Assembly (NCBI GenBank): GCA_963831645.1
Contig: CAWHQZ010000023.1
Location: forward strand, 1 to 64,000
Origin: CAWHQZ01 sp963831645
GTDB lineage: Bacteria; Pseudomonadota; Alphaproteobacteria; Rhizobiales; Aestuariivirgaceae
Direction of reading: 5' to 3'
DNA: 64,000 bases
The position numbers and the translations under genes are program-made. The notes beneath the pieces are model-generated. The model worked only from the letters and a program-made list of their open reading frames with translations. It did no database searches and was not told where the DNA came from. Each line of letters opens with the position of its first letter. Position 1 is the stretch's first letter. Shown piece by piece: positions 37,355-45,932 of the stretch.

Positions 37355-37396
37355 GGATTTTGAGTCCCGTGCGTCTACCAGTTCCGCCATCCCGGC
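37355..37396 (-). repeat. Right 42-bp repeat: orphan 5' half of tRNA-Leu(CAA)
   Basis: Exact copy of 30769-30810, ending in the 3' strand of the anticodon stem; the sequence beyond (ACCGCAGCGCC) does not continue the tRNA. A good promoter stands directly upstream, so this looks like the ancestral 5' half cut off from its 3' half by the island. Confidence 0.9.
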
Positions 37397-37407
37397 ACGG
37401 GCGAGGG

Positions 37408-37436
37408 ATTATCGGGGAAGGCCCCGGCGACAGCAA
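37408..37436 (-). promoter_or_regulatory. Sigma-70 promoter of the orphan tRNA-Leu half
   Basis: On the minus strand TTGCTG (37431-37436), a 17-base spacer and GATAAT (37408-37413) end 11 bases before the tRNA 5' end. Spacing and position are those of a tRNA promoter. It should transcribe the tRNA half and then run into the island. Confidence 0.7.
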
Positions 37437-37486
37437 GAAACGGCGGCCCGTTACCATCCCGGTCAGCCCACCCCGCGAACGCCGCA

Positions 37487-38449
37487 ATGGCCGGATCCAG
37501 CCTGCTCGCCCTGCTCGACGACATCGCCACCGTCCTCGACGACGTGGCGGTGCTGACCAAGGTCGCCACGCGCAAGACCGCGGGCGTGCTCGGCGACGAC
37601 CTCGCGCTCAACGCCGAGCAGGTGTCGGGCGTCAGGGCCGAGCGCGAGCTGCCGGTGGTCTGGGCGGTGGCGAAGGGCTCGGCGGTCAACAAGCTGATCC
37701 TGGTGCCGGCGGCGCTCGCGATCAGCGCGTTCGCGCCGTGGGCCGTCACGCCGCTGCTGATGGCGGGCGGCCTCTTCCTCTGCTACGAGGGCTTCGAGAA
37801 GATCGCCCACAAGCTGATCCACACCAAGGCGGAGGATGCGGCCCGTCAGCGCCGAAGCTCGCGGCGGCGCTCGCCGATCCCGCCGTCGATCTCGTCGCGC
37901 TGGAGAAGCAGAAGATCAAGGGCGCGATCCGCACCGACTTCGTCCTGTCGGCGGAGATCATCGTGATCACGCTCGGCATCGTCGCCGACGCGCCGTTCGT
38001 GACGCGGGTCGCGGTGATGGCCGGCATCGCGGTGCTCATGACCGTCGGCGTGTACGGCCTCGTCGCCGGCATCGTCAAGCTCGACGACGCCGGCCTGCAC
38101 CTCAGCCGGCGCGACAGGCGACGGGGCATTCGAGCGCTTCCAGCGCGCGGTCGGCGTGCGCATCCTGCGGCTGGCGCCCTATCTCATGAAAGGACTCTCG
38201 ATCGCCGGCACCGCCGCGATGTTCCTGGTCGGCGGCGGGATCCTCACCCACGGCATCCCGGCCGTGCATCACTGGATCGAAGGCCTCGCCGGGCGCGCGG
38301 GCACCCTGCCCTACCTCGGTGGCGTGCTGGAAGCGATCGGCCCGGCGCTCGCCAACGCCGCGTTCGGCATCGTCGCCGGCGCGCTCGCGCTCGCCGTCGT
38401 GTCGCTCGTCCGCAAGGTCTGGCCGGCGCGGCGGGCATCGCACGCGATG
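37487..38449 (+). CDS. DUF808 (YedI-like) inner membrane protein (frameshifted)
   Basis: A polytopic membrane protein of about 320 residues. The start MAGSSLLALLDDIATVLDDV and the following TKVATRKTAGVLGDDLALN are the DUF808 signature. Later parts appear in other frames: IKGAIRTDFVLSAEIIVITL, then MKGLSIAGTAAMFLVGGGIL with VRKVW near the end. Breaks fall near 37846 and 38120, and one more before the stop is needed, since as sequenced the last frame runs into queA; a TGA at 38447-38449 overlapping the queA start is the likely end. Function unknown. Confidence 0.8.
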
Positions 38450-38451
38450 AC

Positions 38452-39469
38452 GATGCTCACCGTCGACGACTTCGACTACGAGCTCCCGCCCGAGCTGATC
38501 GCACAGCACCCGGCGCCGGCGCGGACGGCGAGCCGGCTGCTGCGCCTTGCGGCCGGCGGCGTGTCCGATCACGCGTTCGCCGATCTCCCGAGTTCCTCTC
38601 GGCCGGCGACGTGCTCGTGTTCAACGACACGCGGGTCGTGAAGGCGCGGCTCCACGGCGTCAAGGATTCGGGCGGCAAGGTCGAGGTGCTCATCGAGCGC
38701 GCGCTCGATGCCCGCGAGGCGCTCGCGCAGATCCGGGCGAGCCACGCGCCGCAGCCGGGGGGACGCCTGCGCCTCGCCGGCGCGGTCGACGCCACGGTCG
38801 TCGCGCGCGAGGGCGACCTCTTCCGGCTCCGCTTCGACGGCGAGGTGCTCGACGTGCTCGAGCGCCACGGCCAGGTGCCGCTCCCGCCCTACATCACGCA
38901 CGCGCCGGCCGCCGAGGACGAGGCGCGTTACCAGACCGTCTATGCGCGCGCCCCGGGCGCGGTCGCGGCGCCGACCGCAGGGCTCCACTTCGACGCGCCG
39001 CTCCTCGAGCGCCTGCGCGCACGCGGCGTCGAGCTCGCCTTCCTCACCCTGCACGTCGGCGCCGGCACGTTCCAGCCGGTGCGCACCCGCGACATCGCCG
39101 CGCACCGCATGCACGCCGAGCGCTACGAGATCCCCGCCGACGACCGTCGCGGCGGTGCAGCGCGCGCGCGCGCAGGGCCGCCACGTCGTCGCCGTCGGGA
39201 CGACCTCGCTGCGCGCGCTCGAATCCGCCGCGCGCGGCGGCGAGCTCACCGCCGGCAGCGGCGAAACCGATCTCTTCGTCACGCCCGGCTACCGCTTCCG
39301 CGTCGTCGACCGGCTGGTCACGAACTTCCACCTGCCGAAGTCGACGCTGCTGATGCTCGTCTCGGCATTCGCCGGGATCGAGCCGGTGCGCGCCGCCTAT
39401 CGCCACGCGATCGCCGCGCGCTACCGGTTCTTCAGCTACGGCGACGCGATGCTCGTCGACCGGCAATAG
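38452..39469 (+). CDS. queA: S-adenosylmethionine:tRNA ribosyltransferase-isomerase (two frameshifts)
   Basis: QueA transfers and isomerises the ribosyl group of SAM onto preQ1 in tRNA, giving epoxyqueuosine. Recognised from VDDFDYELPPELIAQHP, DVLVFNDTRVVKARL, GAVAAPTAGLHFDAPLLERL, TLHVGAGTFQPVR and LVTNFHLPKSTLLMLVSAFA to FFSYGDAMLVD. One base is missing near 38590 and one is extra near 39145; both sides are conserved. Start at ATG 38452 (an ATG at 38446 is also possible). tgt follows after 9 bases, so the two queuosine genes form one unit. Confidence 0.93.
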
Positions 39470-39478
39470 AATCCGGCG

Positions 39479-40630
39479 ATGAAGTTCACCCTGCTCGCGA
39501 CCGACGGCGCCGCGCGGCGCGCGCGGCTCGAGCTCGCGCACGGCGCGGTGGAGACGCCGGTCTTCATGCCGGTCGGCACCTACGGCTCGGTCAAGGCGAT
39601 GAGCCCGGCCGAGCTCGAGGAGATCGGCGCCGAGATCGTCCTCGGCAACACCTTCCACCTGTGGCTGCGGCCCGGGCTCGACGTGATCGCCGCGCACGAC
39701 GGGCTCCATCGCTTCATGGGCTGGCGACGACCCATCCTCACCGACTCGGGCGGCTTCCAGGTCTTCAGCCTCGGCGAGCTGCGGCAGATCAGCGAGGAAG
39801 GCGTGAAGTTCGCCTCGCCGATCAACGGCGACCGGCTGATGCTCACGCCCGAGGAGTCGATCCGCATCCAGCGCACGCTCGACTCGGACGTCGCGATGGT
39901 GTTCGACGAGTGCACGCCCTTCCCCGCCACCGAGGCGGAAGCGGCGGACTCGATGCGGCTGTCCTTGCGCTGGGCCGAGCGGTCGAAGCGCGAATGGGAG
40001 CGCAGCGGCGAGCGCCGCAACGCGCTCTTCGGCATCGTGCAGGGCAGCGTCTACGATCACTTGCGCGACGAGTCACTCGCCGGGCTCCTCGACACCGGCT
40101 TCGACGGCTACGCGATCGGCGGCCTCGCCGTCGGCGAGCCGAAGGCGGAGATGCTGCGGGTGCTCGAGCGCACCGCGCCGCGGCTGCCGGCCGACCGGCC
40201 CCGCTACCTCATGGGGGTCGGCACGCCGGAAGACATCGTCGCGGCAGTGGCGGCGGGCGTCGACATGCTCGACTGCGTGCTGCCGACCCGGAACGCCCGG
40301 AACGGCTGGCTCTTCACCCGCTGGGGCGACATCCGCCTCCGCAACGCCCGCTACCGCAACGACCCGCGCCCGATCGACGAGACCTGCGGCTGCTACGCCT
40401 GCCGGAACTTCTCGCTCGCCTACGTCCACCACCTGCAGCGCGCGAACGAGATCCTCGGCGCGCGGCTCGCGACCCTCCACAACCTGTACTACTACCTCAC
40501 GCTGATGCGCGAGCTCGGCGAGGCGATCGCCGCGGGCGCGCTGACCGGGTATCGCGCCCGCTTCGCTGCCGAACGGGCCCGGCTCGGAGAGGAGAAAAAC
40601 GGCGGGTCGGGCGCGGGCCCTCGGGTATAA
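39479..40630 (+). CDS. tgt: tRNA-guanine transglycosylase
   Basis: Exchanges guanine-34 for preQ1 in tRNAs with GUN anticodons. 383 residues. Catalytic and binding motifs: GNTFHLWLRPG, LTDSGGFQVFSL, GIVQGSVYDHLR, GLAVGEPKAEML, the Asp in DMLDCVLPTRNARNG, and the zinc site CGCYACRNF with a following His (YVHHL). The C terminus beyond EEKNGG is short and unconserved. Upstream queA and downstream yajC-secDF is the classic order. Confidence 0.97.
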   Translation: MKFTLLATDGAARRARLELAHGAVETPVFMPVGTYGSVKAMSPAELEEIGAEIVLGNTFHLWLRPGLDVIAAHDGLHRFMGWRRPILTDSGGFQVFSLGELRQISEEGVKFASPINGDRLMLTPEESIRIQRTLDSDVAMVFDECTPFPATEAEAADSMRLSLRWAERSKREWERSGERRNALFGIVQGSVYDHLRDESLAGLLDTGFDGYAIGGLAVGEPKAEMLRVLERTAPRLPADRPRYLMGVGTPEDIVAAVAAGVDMLDCVLPTRNARNGWLFTRWGDIRLRNARYRNDPRPIDETCGCYACRNFSLAYVHHLQRANEILGARLATLHNLYYYLTLMRELGEAIAAGALTGYRARFAAERARLGEEKNGGSGAGPRV

Positions 40631-40631
40631 T
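40626..40631 (+). promoter_or_regulatory. -10 element (TATAAT) before yajC
   Basis: A perfect TATAAT hexamer overlaps the end of tgt, 40 bases before the yajC start. No strong -35 is visible. It may give yajC-secD-secF independent transcription. Confidence 0.5.
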
Positions 40632-40665
40632 CCCGCGCTTCCCAAAAAAACCGATGGAGCCGCCC

Positions 40666-40989
40666 GTGCTCATCAGCCCCGCGTACGCACAAGCGGCCGG
40701 CGCGCCCGCCGACGCCGGCCTCATGAACATCGGCATGCTCGTGCTGATGCTGGTCGTGTTCTGGTTCATCCTGATCCGGCCGCAGATGAAGCGCGCAAAG
40801 GAGCACAAGCTGATGGTCGAGGCGCTGGAGAAAGGCGCCGAGATCGTCACCGCCGGCGGCATCGTCGGCCGGATCACCAAGATCGGCGACGGGTACGTCA
40901 CGCTCGAGATCGCCGACAACACCGAGATCGTCGTCCAGCGCAACGCCGTCCAGACGCTGCTGCCCAAGGGCACGATGAAGTCGCTGTGA
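40666..40989 (+). CDS. yajC: Preprotein translocase subunit YajC
   Basis: Small membrane protein associated with SecDF. From the GTG at 40666 it has 107 residues: a short periplasmic N terminus (LISPAYAQAAGAPADAG), one TM helix (GMLVLMLVVFWFILIRPQMK) and a cytoplasmic domain (GAEIVTAGGIVGRITKIGDG). I prefer the GTG over the ATG at 40654 because GGAG stands 6 bases before it. The stop overlaps the secD ATG (TGATG). Confidence 0.93.
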   Translation: MLISPAYAQAAGAPADAGLMNIGMLVLMLVVFWFILIRPQMKRAKEHKLMVEALEKGAEIVTAGGIVGRITKIGDGYVTLEIADNTEIVVQRNAVQTLLPKGTMKSL

Positions 40990-42896
40990 TGCGCGCCGGT
41001 AACGCGCGCGCGGACGCAGAACGGACGCCGCCGGTGAACCGCTATCCGATCTGGGTCTACGTCACGGTCGCGGTCGCGGTCGTGCTCGGCCTTCTCTACA
41101 CCCTGCCCAACTTCTTCGGCGAGTCGCCGGCGGTGCAGGTGTCGAGCGCGCGCGCGACGCTCAAGGTCGACACCGCGACGCTCGGCCGCGTCGAGGAGGT
41201 GCTGAAGAAGGCGAACATCGCCTACACCGGGGTCTACCTCGACGCGGTCGGCGTCAAGGTCCGCTTCGCCGACACCGACACCCAGCTCAAGGCGAAGGAC
41301 GCCATCGCCCAGGCGCTCAACCCCGACCCGCAGAACCCGTCGTACACGGTCGCGCTCAACCTGCTGTCGTCGTCGCCGACCTGGCTGACCCGGGTCGGCG
41401 CGCTGCCGATGTACCTCGGCCTCGACCTGCGCGGCGGCGTCCACTTCCTGCTGCAGGTCGACATGAAGGGCGCGCTCACGAAGCGGCTCGACGCGTTCGC
41501 CGGCGACATCCGCACGACGCTCCGCGACAAGAGCATCCGCCACTCGGGGGTCTCGCGCGAGGGCGGCACGATCGTCGTGCGGTTCCGGGACGTCGAGACG
41601 CGCGAAAAGGCGAAGCGCGCGATTGCCGACGCCTTCGGCGACCTCGCGCTCGTGGAGGTGGGCGACGCCGCGGAACCGCGCCTCAACGCGACGATCCGGC
41701 CGGAAGCGGAGAAGCGCATCCAGGAAGCGGCGATCAAGCAGAACATCGGCACGCTCAACAAGCGCGTCAACGAGCTCGGCGTGGCCGAGCCGGTGATCCA
41801 GCAGCAGGGCGTCGACCGCATCGTCGTCCAGCTCCCGGGCGTGCAGGACACCGCGCGCGCGAAGGAGATCCTCGGCCGCACCGCGACCCTCGAGGTCCGG
41901 ATGGTGGACGAGGAGAACTCGCGCAACATGCAGGTCCTTGCCGACGCCCAGAAGGGCCAGGTGCCGTTCGGCAGCGAGTTCTACGTCGAGCGGCAGGGCG
42001 CGCCGCTGCTCGTCAAGAAGCAGGTGGTGCTGACCGGCGACCGCCTCACCGACGCCCAGGCCGGGTTCGACAGCCAGACGCAGGAGCCGGCGGTGCACCT
42101 GACGCTCGACTCGACCGGCGCGCGCATCTTCCGCGACGTCACGCGCGAGAACGTCGGCAACCGGATGGCGATCCTGCTCTTCGAGAAGGGCAAGGGCGAA
42201 GTGGTCACCGCCCCGGTGATCCGCACCGAGATCGGCGGCGGCCGGGTGCAGATCAGCGGACGGATGAGCACCACCGAGGCGAGCGACATCGCGCTCCTGC
42301 TGCGCGCCGGATCGCTCGCCGCCCCGATGGAGATCGTCGAGGAGCGCACGGTGGGCCCGAGCCTCGGCCGGGAGAACATCGAGAAGGGCTTCAACTCGAC
42401 GATCTGGGGGTTCGCCGCGATCACGGCGTTCATGATGGTCTACTACTTGCTGTTCGGCGTGTTTTCGTCGATCGCCCTCGCCGTCAATCTGCTGCTCCTG
42501 ATCGCACTCCTCTCGATCCTCCAGGCGACGCTGACCTTGCCCGGGATCGCGGCGATCGCGCTCGCCCTCGGCATGGCAATCGACTCCAATGTGCTGATCA
42601 ACGAGCGGATCCGCGAGGAGCTGCGCGCGGGCCAGACGCCGCAGGCGGCGATTCACGCCGGCTACGAGCGCGCGTTCGGGACGATCGTCGACTCGAACGT
42701 GACCACCCTGATCGCCGGCCTCGCACTGCTCATCTTCGGCTCGGGGCCGGTCCGCGGGTTCGCGGTGGTGCACTGCCTCGGCATCCTCACCTCGATGTTC
42801 TCCGCGGTGGTGATCAGCCGGGCGATGGTGAACCTCTTCTACGGCTCGCGCCGCCGGCTCGAGCGGGTCGCGATCGGCAACACGAGCTGGAAGTAG
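40989..42896 (+). CDS. secD: Protein translocase subunit SecD
   Basis: Proton-driven partner of SecYEG that pulls proteins into the periplasm. About 635 residues: TM1 (WVYVTVAVAVVLGLLYTLP), the periplasmic P1 domain opened by YLGLDLRGGVHFLLQVD, the head region (RTEIGGGRVQISGRMSTTEA), then five TM helices at the C end, including GMAIDSNVLINERIREEL. Start options are ATG 40989 and GTG 41034 (reading NRYPIWVYV); the latter matches many homologs but lacks a clear ribosome binding site. Confidence 0.95.
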   Translation: MRAGNARADAERTPPVNRYPIWVYVTVAVAVVLGLLYTLPNFFGESPAVQVSSARATLKVDTATLGRVEEVLKKANIAYTGVYLDAVGVKVRFADTDTQLKAKDAIAQALNPDPQNPSYTVALNLLSSSPTWLTRVGALPMYLGLDLRGGVHFLLQVDMKGALTKRLDAFAGDIRTTLRDKSIRHSGVSREGGTIVVRFRDVETREKAKRAIADAFGDLALVEVGDAAEPRLNATIRPEAEKRIQEAAIKQNIGTLNKRVNELGVAEPVIQQQGVDRIVVQLPGVQDTARAKEILGRTATLEVRMVDEENSRNMQVLADAQKGQVPFGSEFYVERQGAPLLVKKQVVLTGDRLTDAQAGFDSQTQEPAVHLTLDSTGARIFRDVTRENVGNRMAILLFEKGKGEVVTAPVIRTEIGGGRVQISGRMSTTEASDIALLLRAGSLAAPMEIVEERTVGPSLGRENIEKGFNSTIWGFAAITAFMMVYYLLFGVFSSIALAVNLLLLIALLSILQATLTLPGIAAIALALGMAIDSNVLINERIREELRAGQTPQAAIHAGYERAFGTIVDSNVTTLIAGLALLIFGSGPVRGFAVVHCLGILTSMFSAVVISRAMVNLFYGSRRRLERVAIGNTSWK

Positions 42897-42911
42897 CGCG
42901 AGGGGCAGGCG

Positions 42912-43844
42912 ATGGAGTTCTTCAAGATCCGCAAAGACATACCGTTCATGCGGTATGCGCTCGTCTTCAACATCATCTCGGTCATCACCTTCCTGCTCGC
43001 CGTCTTCTTCCTCATCACCAGGGGACTGCACCTCTCGATCGAGTTCACCGGCGGGACCGTGATGGAGGTGAGCTACGACAAGGCGGCCGAGGTCGACCGC
43101 ATCCGCACGACGCTCGAGAAGGCGGGCTTCGCCGAGCCGCAGGTGCAGAACTTCGGCAGCTCGCGCGACGTGCTGATCCGCCTCCCGCTCAAGTCCGGCC
43201 AGTCGAGCGCCGACCTCTCGCGGCAGGTCATGGAGAAGCTGAAGGCCGACGATCCGGTCGCCGAGCTGCGGCGCGTCGAGTTCGTCGGCCCACAGGTCGG
43301 GCGGGAGCTCGCCGAGAACGGCGCGCTCGCGCTGCTCGTCACCTCGCTCGGGATCGTCGGCTACCTCGCGCTCCGCTTCGAATGGAAGTTCGGCGTCGCC
43401 GCGATCATCGCCAACCTCCACGACGTGGTCATCATCCTGGGGTTCTTCGCCTTCTTCCAGTGGGAGTTCTCGCTCGCGGTGCTCGCGGCGGTGCTGGCGG
43501 TGCTCGGCTACTCGGTGAACGAGTCGGTCGTCATCGCCGACCGGATCCGCGAGAACTTCCGCAAGATGCGCAAGGCGACCATCATCGAGATCATCGACAA
43601 CGCGATCACCAGCACGCTGTCGCGCACCATCATCACCCACGGCTGCACCCAGATGATGGTGCTCTCGATGCTCCTCTTCGGCGGCGCGGCGCTGCACTAC
43701 TTCGCGGTCGCGCTCACGATCGGGATCTGCTTCGGGATCTACTCCTCGGTGCTGGTCATGGCGCCGATCGTCATGTGGCTCGGCGTCCGGCGCGAGGATC
43801 TCGTGAAGCCGGTCAAGGACCGCAAGCAGGAGGCGGTGGTCTAG
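42912..43844 (+). CDS. secF: Protein translocase subunit SecF
   Basis: 310 residues, the second half of the SecDF complex. TM1 (ALVFNIISVITFLLAVFFL), the motif HLSIEFTGGTVMEV, and C-terminal TM helices with GYSVNESVVIADRIRENFR, which carries the Asp of the proton path. It starts 15 bases after secD and ends the operon. Confidence 0.96.
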   Translation: MEFFKIRKDIPFMRYALVFNIISVITFLLAVFFLITRGLHLSIEFTGGTVMEVSYDKAAEVDRIRTTLEKAGFAEPQVQNFGSSRDVLIRLPLKSGQSSADLSRQVMEKLKADDPVAELRRVEFVGPQVGRELAENGALALLVTSLGIVGYLALRFEWKFGVAAIIANLHDVVIILGFFAFFQWEFSLAVLAAVLAVLGYSVNESVVIADRIRENFRKMRKATIIEIIDNAITSTLSRTIITHGCTQMMVLSMLLFGGAALHYFAVALTIGICFGIYSSVLVMAPIVMWLGVRREDLVKPVKDRKQEAVV

Positions 43845-43867
43845 CGGGGAAGCCCGCCGGAGGGACG

Positions 43868-43893
43868 GCGCGCCGGGTCTCTCCCCGGCGCGC
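43868..43893. terminator. Hairpin between convergent secF and CHRD genes
   Basis: A perfect 10-bp stem (GCGCGCCGGG / CCCGGCGCGC) with a 6-base loop, lying between two convergent stops. Probably a bidirectional terminator, though without a U-run. Confidence 0.5.
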
Positions 43894-43907
43894 TGAACGA
43901 AGGTCGA

Positions 43908-44318
43908 TTACGGCTGCAACTGCCCGCGCACCTCGCCGCCCTTGTTGCGGTCGGTGTGGACGTTGACGTAGAGATTCCCCGCTTTGAACGCCTGCATCTG
44001 CGCGTCGGTCAGCTTGGCACCAGCGGGCGCGGTGTAGGTATCGCCGGTCTTGGTCAGCGGGACGATGACCGGTCCGTTCTGACCGCGGGGAGCGAGGTGG
44101 ATGTGCGCCATCGTTCCCTGCACGCCGTTCGTGGTGACGCTCCCCTGCACCGCCCCATCGTCGCCGATGGTGAAGCTTCCCTTGCCCGACCCCGGAACGG
44201 AAACGGGCGGCACCTCCTCGGCGCCGCTGAGCGTCACGGGCACCGTCTTGCCGCTCGACATCATGCCGGCGCAGCCCGCCAGCGAGAGCGAAACCAAAAG
44301 CATGAGCACCCTTTTCAT
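43908..44318 (-). CDS. CHRD-domain lipoprotein
   Basis: A 136-residue exported protein. The signal ends in a lipobox (LSLAGCAG), so it is probably lipid-anchored. The rest is one CHRD domain: VTLSGAEEVPPVSVPGSG, MAHIHLAPRGQNGP and NLYVNVHTDRNKGGEVRGQL. The fold is a beta-sandwich of unknown function in bacteria. It is alone on the minus strand. Confidence 0.85.
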   Translation of the reverse strand: MKRVLMLLVSLSLAGCAGMMSSGKTVPVTLSGAEEVPPVSVPGSGKGSFTIGDDGAVQGSVTTNGVQGTMAHIHLAPRGQNGPVIVPLTKTGDTYTAPAGAKLTDAQMQAFKAGNLYVNVHTDRNKGGEVRGQLQP

Positions 44319-44432
44319 TGCGAACCTCCTCTCGTGGGGTAACAGACGCTAAACACCTGGGTGGCTCCGGTATTCCTTTCGCCGCCCTGCTCCGGCCGCG
44401 CCGGCGGGGAATAGATCGCCGCCCGGGGCTGT

Positions 44433-44438
44433 TATAAA
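44433..44438 (+). promoter_or_regulatory. -10-like TATAAA before the cytochrome gene
   Basis: TATAAA lies about 57 bases before the start of the class II cytochrome gene in GC-rich surroundings. The -35 is not clear. Confidence 0.35.
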
Positions 44439-44494
44439 ATTCAGCGCGCCGTTCTCGCGCGGCGCGCATCGCAAGGCTAATCAAGGAGAATCGA

Positions 44495-44956
44495 ATGCGC
44501 AAGAAACTCTTGTCGGCCTGTATCGTTGCGGCGCTGGGCGCGGGGTACGCAGCCGCCGCCTTCTCGCAAGCGAAGCCCGAGACGCTAGTCAAGCAGCGCA
44601 AGGCGGCGATGACGATGCAGGGCAAGTACTTCTACGGCTCGCTGAACCCGATGGCCCAGGGCAAGATTCCCTATGACGCCGCCGTGGCCGCACGCAACGC
44701 GGGCTATCTGGAGGTGTTGAGCAAGCTGCCTTGGGACGGGTTCGCCGAGAGCACCAAGGACCAGAAGGACACCGGCGCCCTGCCGGCGATCTGGACCGAG
44801 CCGGCCAAGTTCAAGGCGGCCCAGGACCGGCTTCAAACCGCGGTGGCCGCGCTCGTCGCCGCCACCAAGGGCGGCAACGAGGCGACCGTGAAGGCGGCCA
44901 TCGGCGACCTGGGCAAGGCTTGCGGCAACTGCCACGACAACTTCGCCAAGCAGTAG
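44495..44956 (+). CDS. Class II cytochrome c (cytochrome c' type)
   Basis: A 153-residue periplasmic four-helix-bundle cytochrome. Signal peptide SACIVAALGAGYAAAAFSQA; the single heme motif CGNCH is near the C terminus, as in class II. AAGGAG stands 6 bases before the ATG. Cytochromes c' bind NO and related gases, which would suit a nitrate-respiring host, but that role is inferred. A strong terminator follows. Confidence 0.9.
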   Translation: MRKKLLSACIVAALGAGYAAAAFSQAKPETLVKQRKAAMTMQGKYFYGSLNPMAQGKIPYDAAVAARNAGYLEVLSKLPWDGFAESTKDQKDTGALPAIWTEPAKFKAAQDRLQTAVAALVAATKGGNEATVKAAIGDLGKACGNCHDNFAKQ

Positions 44957-44979
44957 CATCCGGGCCTGCGGTGATAATC

Positions 44980-45008
44980 AACCCCGCCGCGGCGGGGTTT
45001 TCTCTTTT
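44980..45008 (+). terminator. Rho-independent terminator after the class II cytochrome gene
   Basis: A perfect 10-bp GC-rich inverted repeat (AACCCCGCCG / CGGCGGGGTT) runs into a T-rich tract TTCTCTTTT. Confidence 0.88.
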
Positions 45009-45024
45009 CGCACACGCTGATTCC

Positions 45025-45897
45025 ATGCCGAGCCGCCTGCGGCGAGCGCTACGTGCCGGTCTGTTTCTTCTCGCCGCCGGGGCGGCAATCGGGAAGGCCT
45101 CCGCTCAGGGCGACGCAAAGCGCGGGGAATACCTCGCGCAGGCCGGTGGCTGCGTCGGATGCCACACGGAAGACAAGCAGGGTGCCGTTCCCTTCGCCGG
45201 CGGCCGTGCGCTGGCGACGCCGTTCGGCACGTTCTACGGACCGAACATCACGCCTCATCCGCAGGCGGGGATCGGGCGCTGGACGGAACGCGACTTCATC
45301 CGCGCGATGCGCGAGGGCACGGGAGCCGGCGGATCGCACTACTTCCCGGCGTTTCCCTATCCGTCGTTCACCAAGATCGTCGACGGCGATCTGCGCGATC
45401 TCTTCGCGTACCTCCGCACCCTGCCGCCGAATGCCCGGCCAAGTCAGCCTCATGATCTCAAGTTCCCGTTCGGGTTCCGGTTCTCGATCGCGGGCTGGAA
45501 ATGGCTCTTCTTCACGCCCGGTGCGTTCGTCCCGGATCCGAAAGCGTCGCCGCAGGTCAACCGCGGCGCCTACCTCGTCCAGGCGCTGGGGCACTGCGGC
45601 GAGTGCCACACGCCGCGCAACTTCCTCGGCGCCCCCAGGCGCGACCGCTTCCTCGCCGGCGGCAAGACGCCGGAGGGCAAGACCGTCGCCAACCTCACGC
45701 CGACCCGCCTGAAGAAGTGGAGCGACGGCGAGCTGAAGGAATTCCTCACGACCGGGACCAAGCCGGACGACAAGATGGCCGGCGAGGCGATGGGCGAGGT
45801 CATCTCGAGCACGACGAGCAAGCTCACGCCCGGAGACCTCGCTGCCCTGATCGCCTACCTGCGCACGCTGCCGCCGCTGCCGGGCGAGCCCGAGTGA
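45025..45897 (+). CDS. Diheme cytochrome c
   Basis: A 290-residue exported protein with signal LRAGLFLLAAGAAIGKASAQ and two heme motifs, CVGCH and CGECH, in two class I-like domains. GRALATPFGTFYGPNITPH and the second-domain AGEAMGEVISSTTSKLTP are typical of the diheme subunits that serve membrane alcohol or aldehyde dehydrogenases and related systems. No dehydrogenase partner is nearby, so its electron donor is unknown. Confidence 0.88.
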   Translation: MPSRLRRALRAGLFLLAAGAAIGKASAQGDAKRGEYLAQAGGCVGCHTEDKQGAVPFAGGRALATPFGTFYGPNITPHPQAGIGRWTERDFIRAMREGTGAGGSHYFPAFPYPSFTKIVDGDLRDLFAYLRTLPPNARPSQPHDLKFPFGFRFSIAGWKWLFFTPGAFVPDPKASPQVNRGAYLVQALGHCGECHTPRNFLGAPRRDRFLAGGKTPEGKTVANLTPTRLKKWSDGELKEFLTTGTKPDDKMAGEAMGEVISSTTSKLTPGDLAALIAYLRTLPPLPGEPE

Positions 45898-45932
45898 CGC
45901 GCTTGCCGGGCGCGCGGTTGCGCGCCAGGTGA

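Larger units (their letters stand above)
30769..37396. mobile_element. Genomic island in tRNA-Leu(CAA)
   Basis: A 6.6-kb segment between two identical 42-bp copies of the tRNA-Leu 5' half. Its genes have visibly more A and T at third codon positions than the flanks, the coding frames are free of the one-base breaks seen elsewhere, and a decayed IS110-type transposase lies at the right end. Cargo: a winged-helix/TPR regulator, an NAD(P)-binding protein, two alpha/beta hydrolases and a metallo-beta-lactamase-fold protein. No integrase gene is visible, so the element looks non-autonomous or decayed. Confidence 0.75.

Noticed and set aside
38156..38641. DUF808-QueA fusion
   Set aside because: The shared frame results from an indel near the end of DUF808; a TGA at 38447-38449 overlapping the queA start is the natural boundary.
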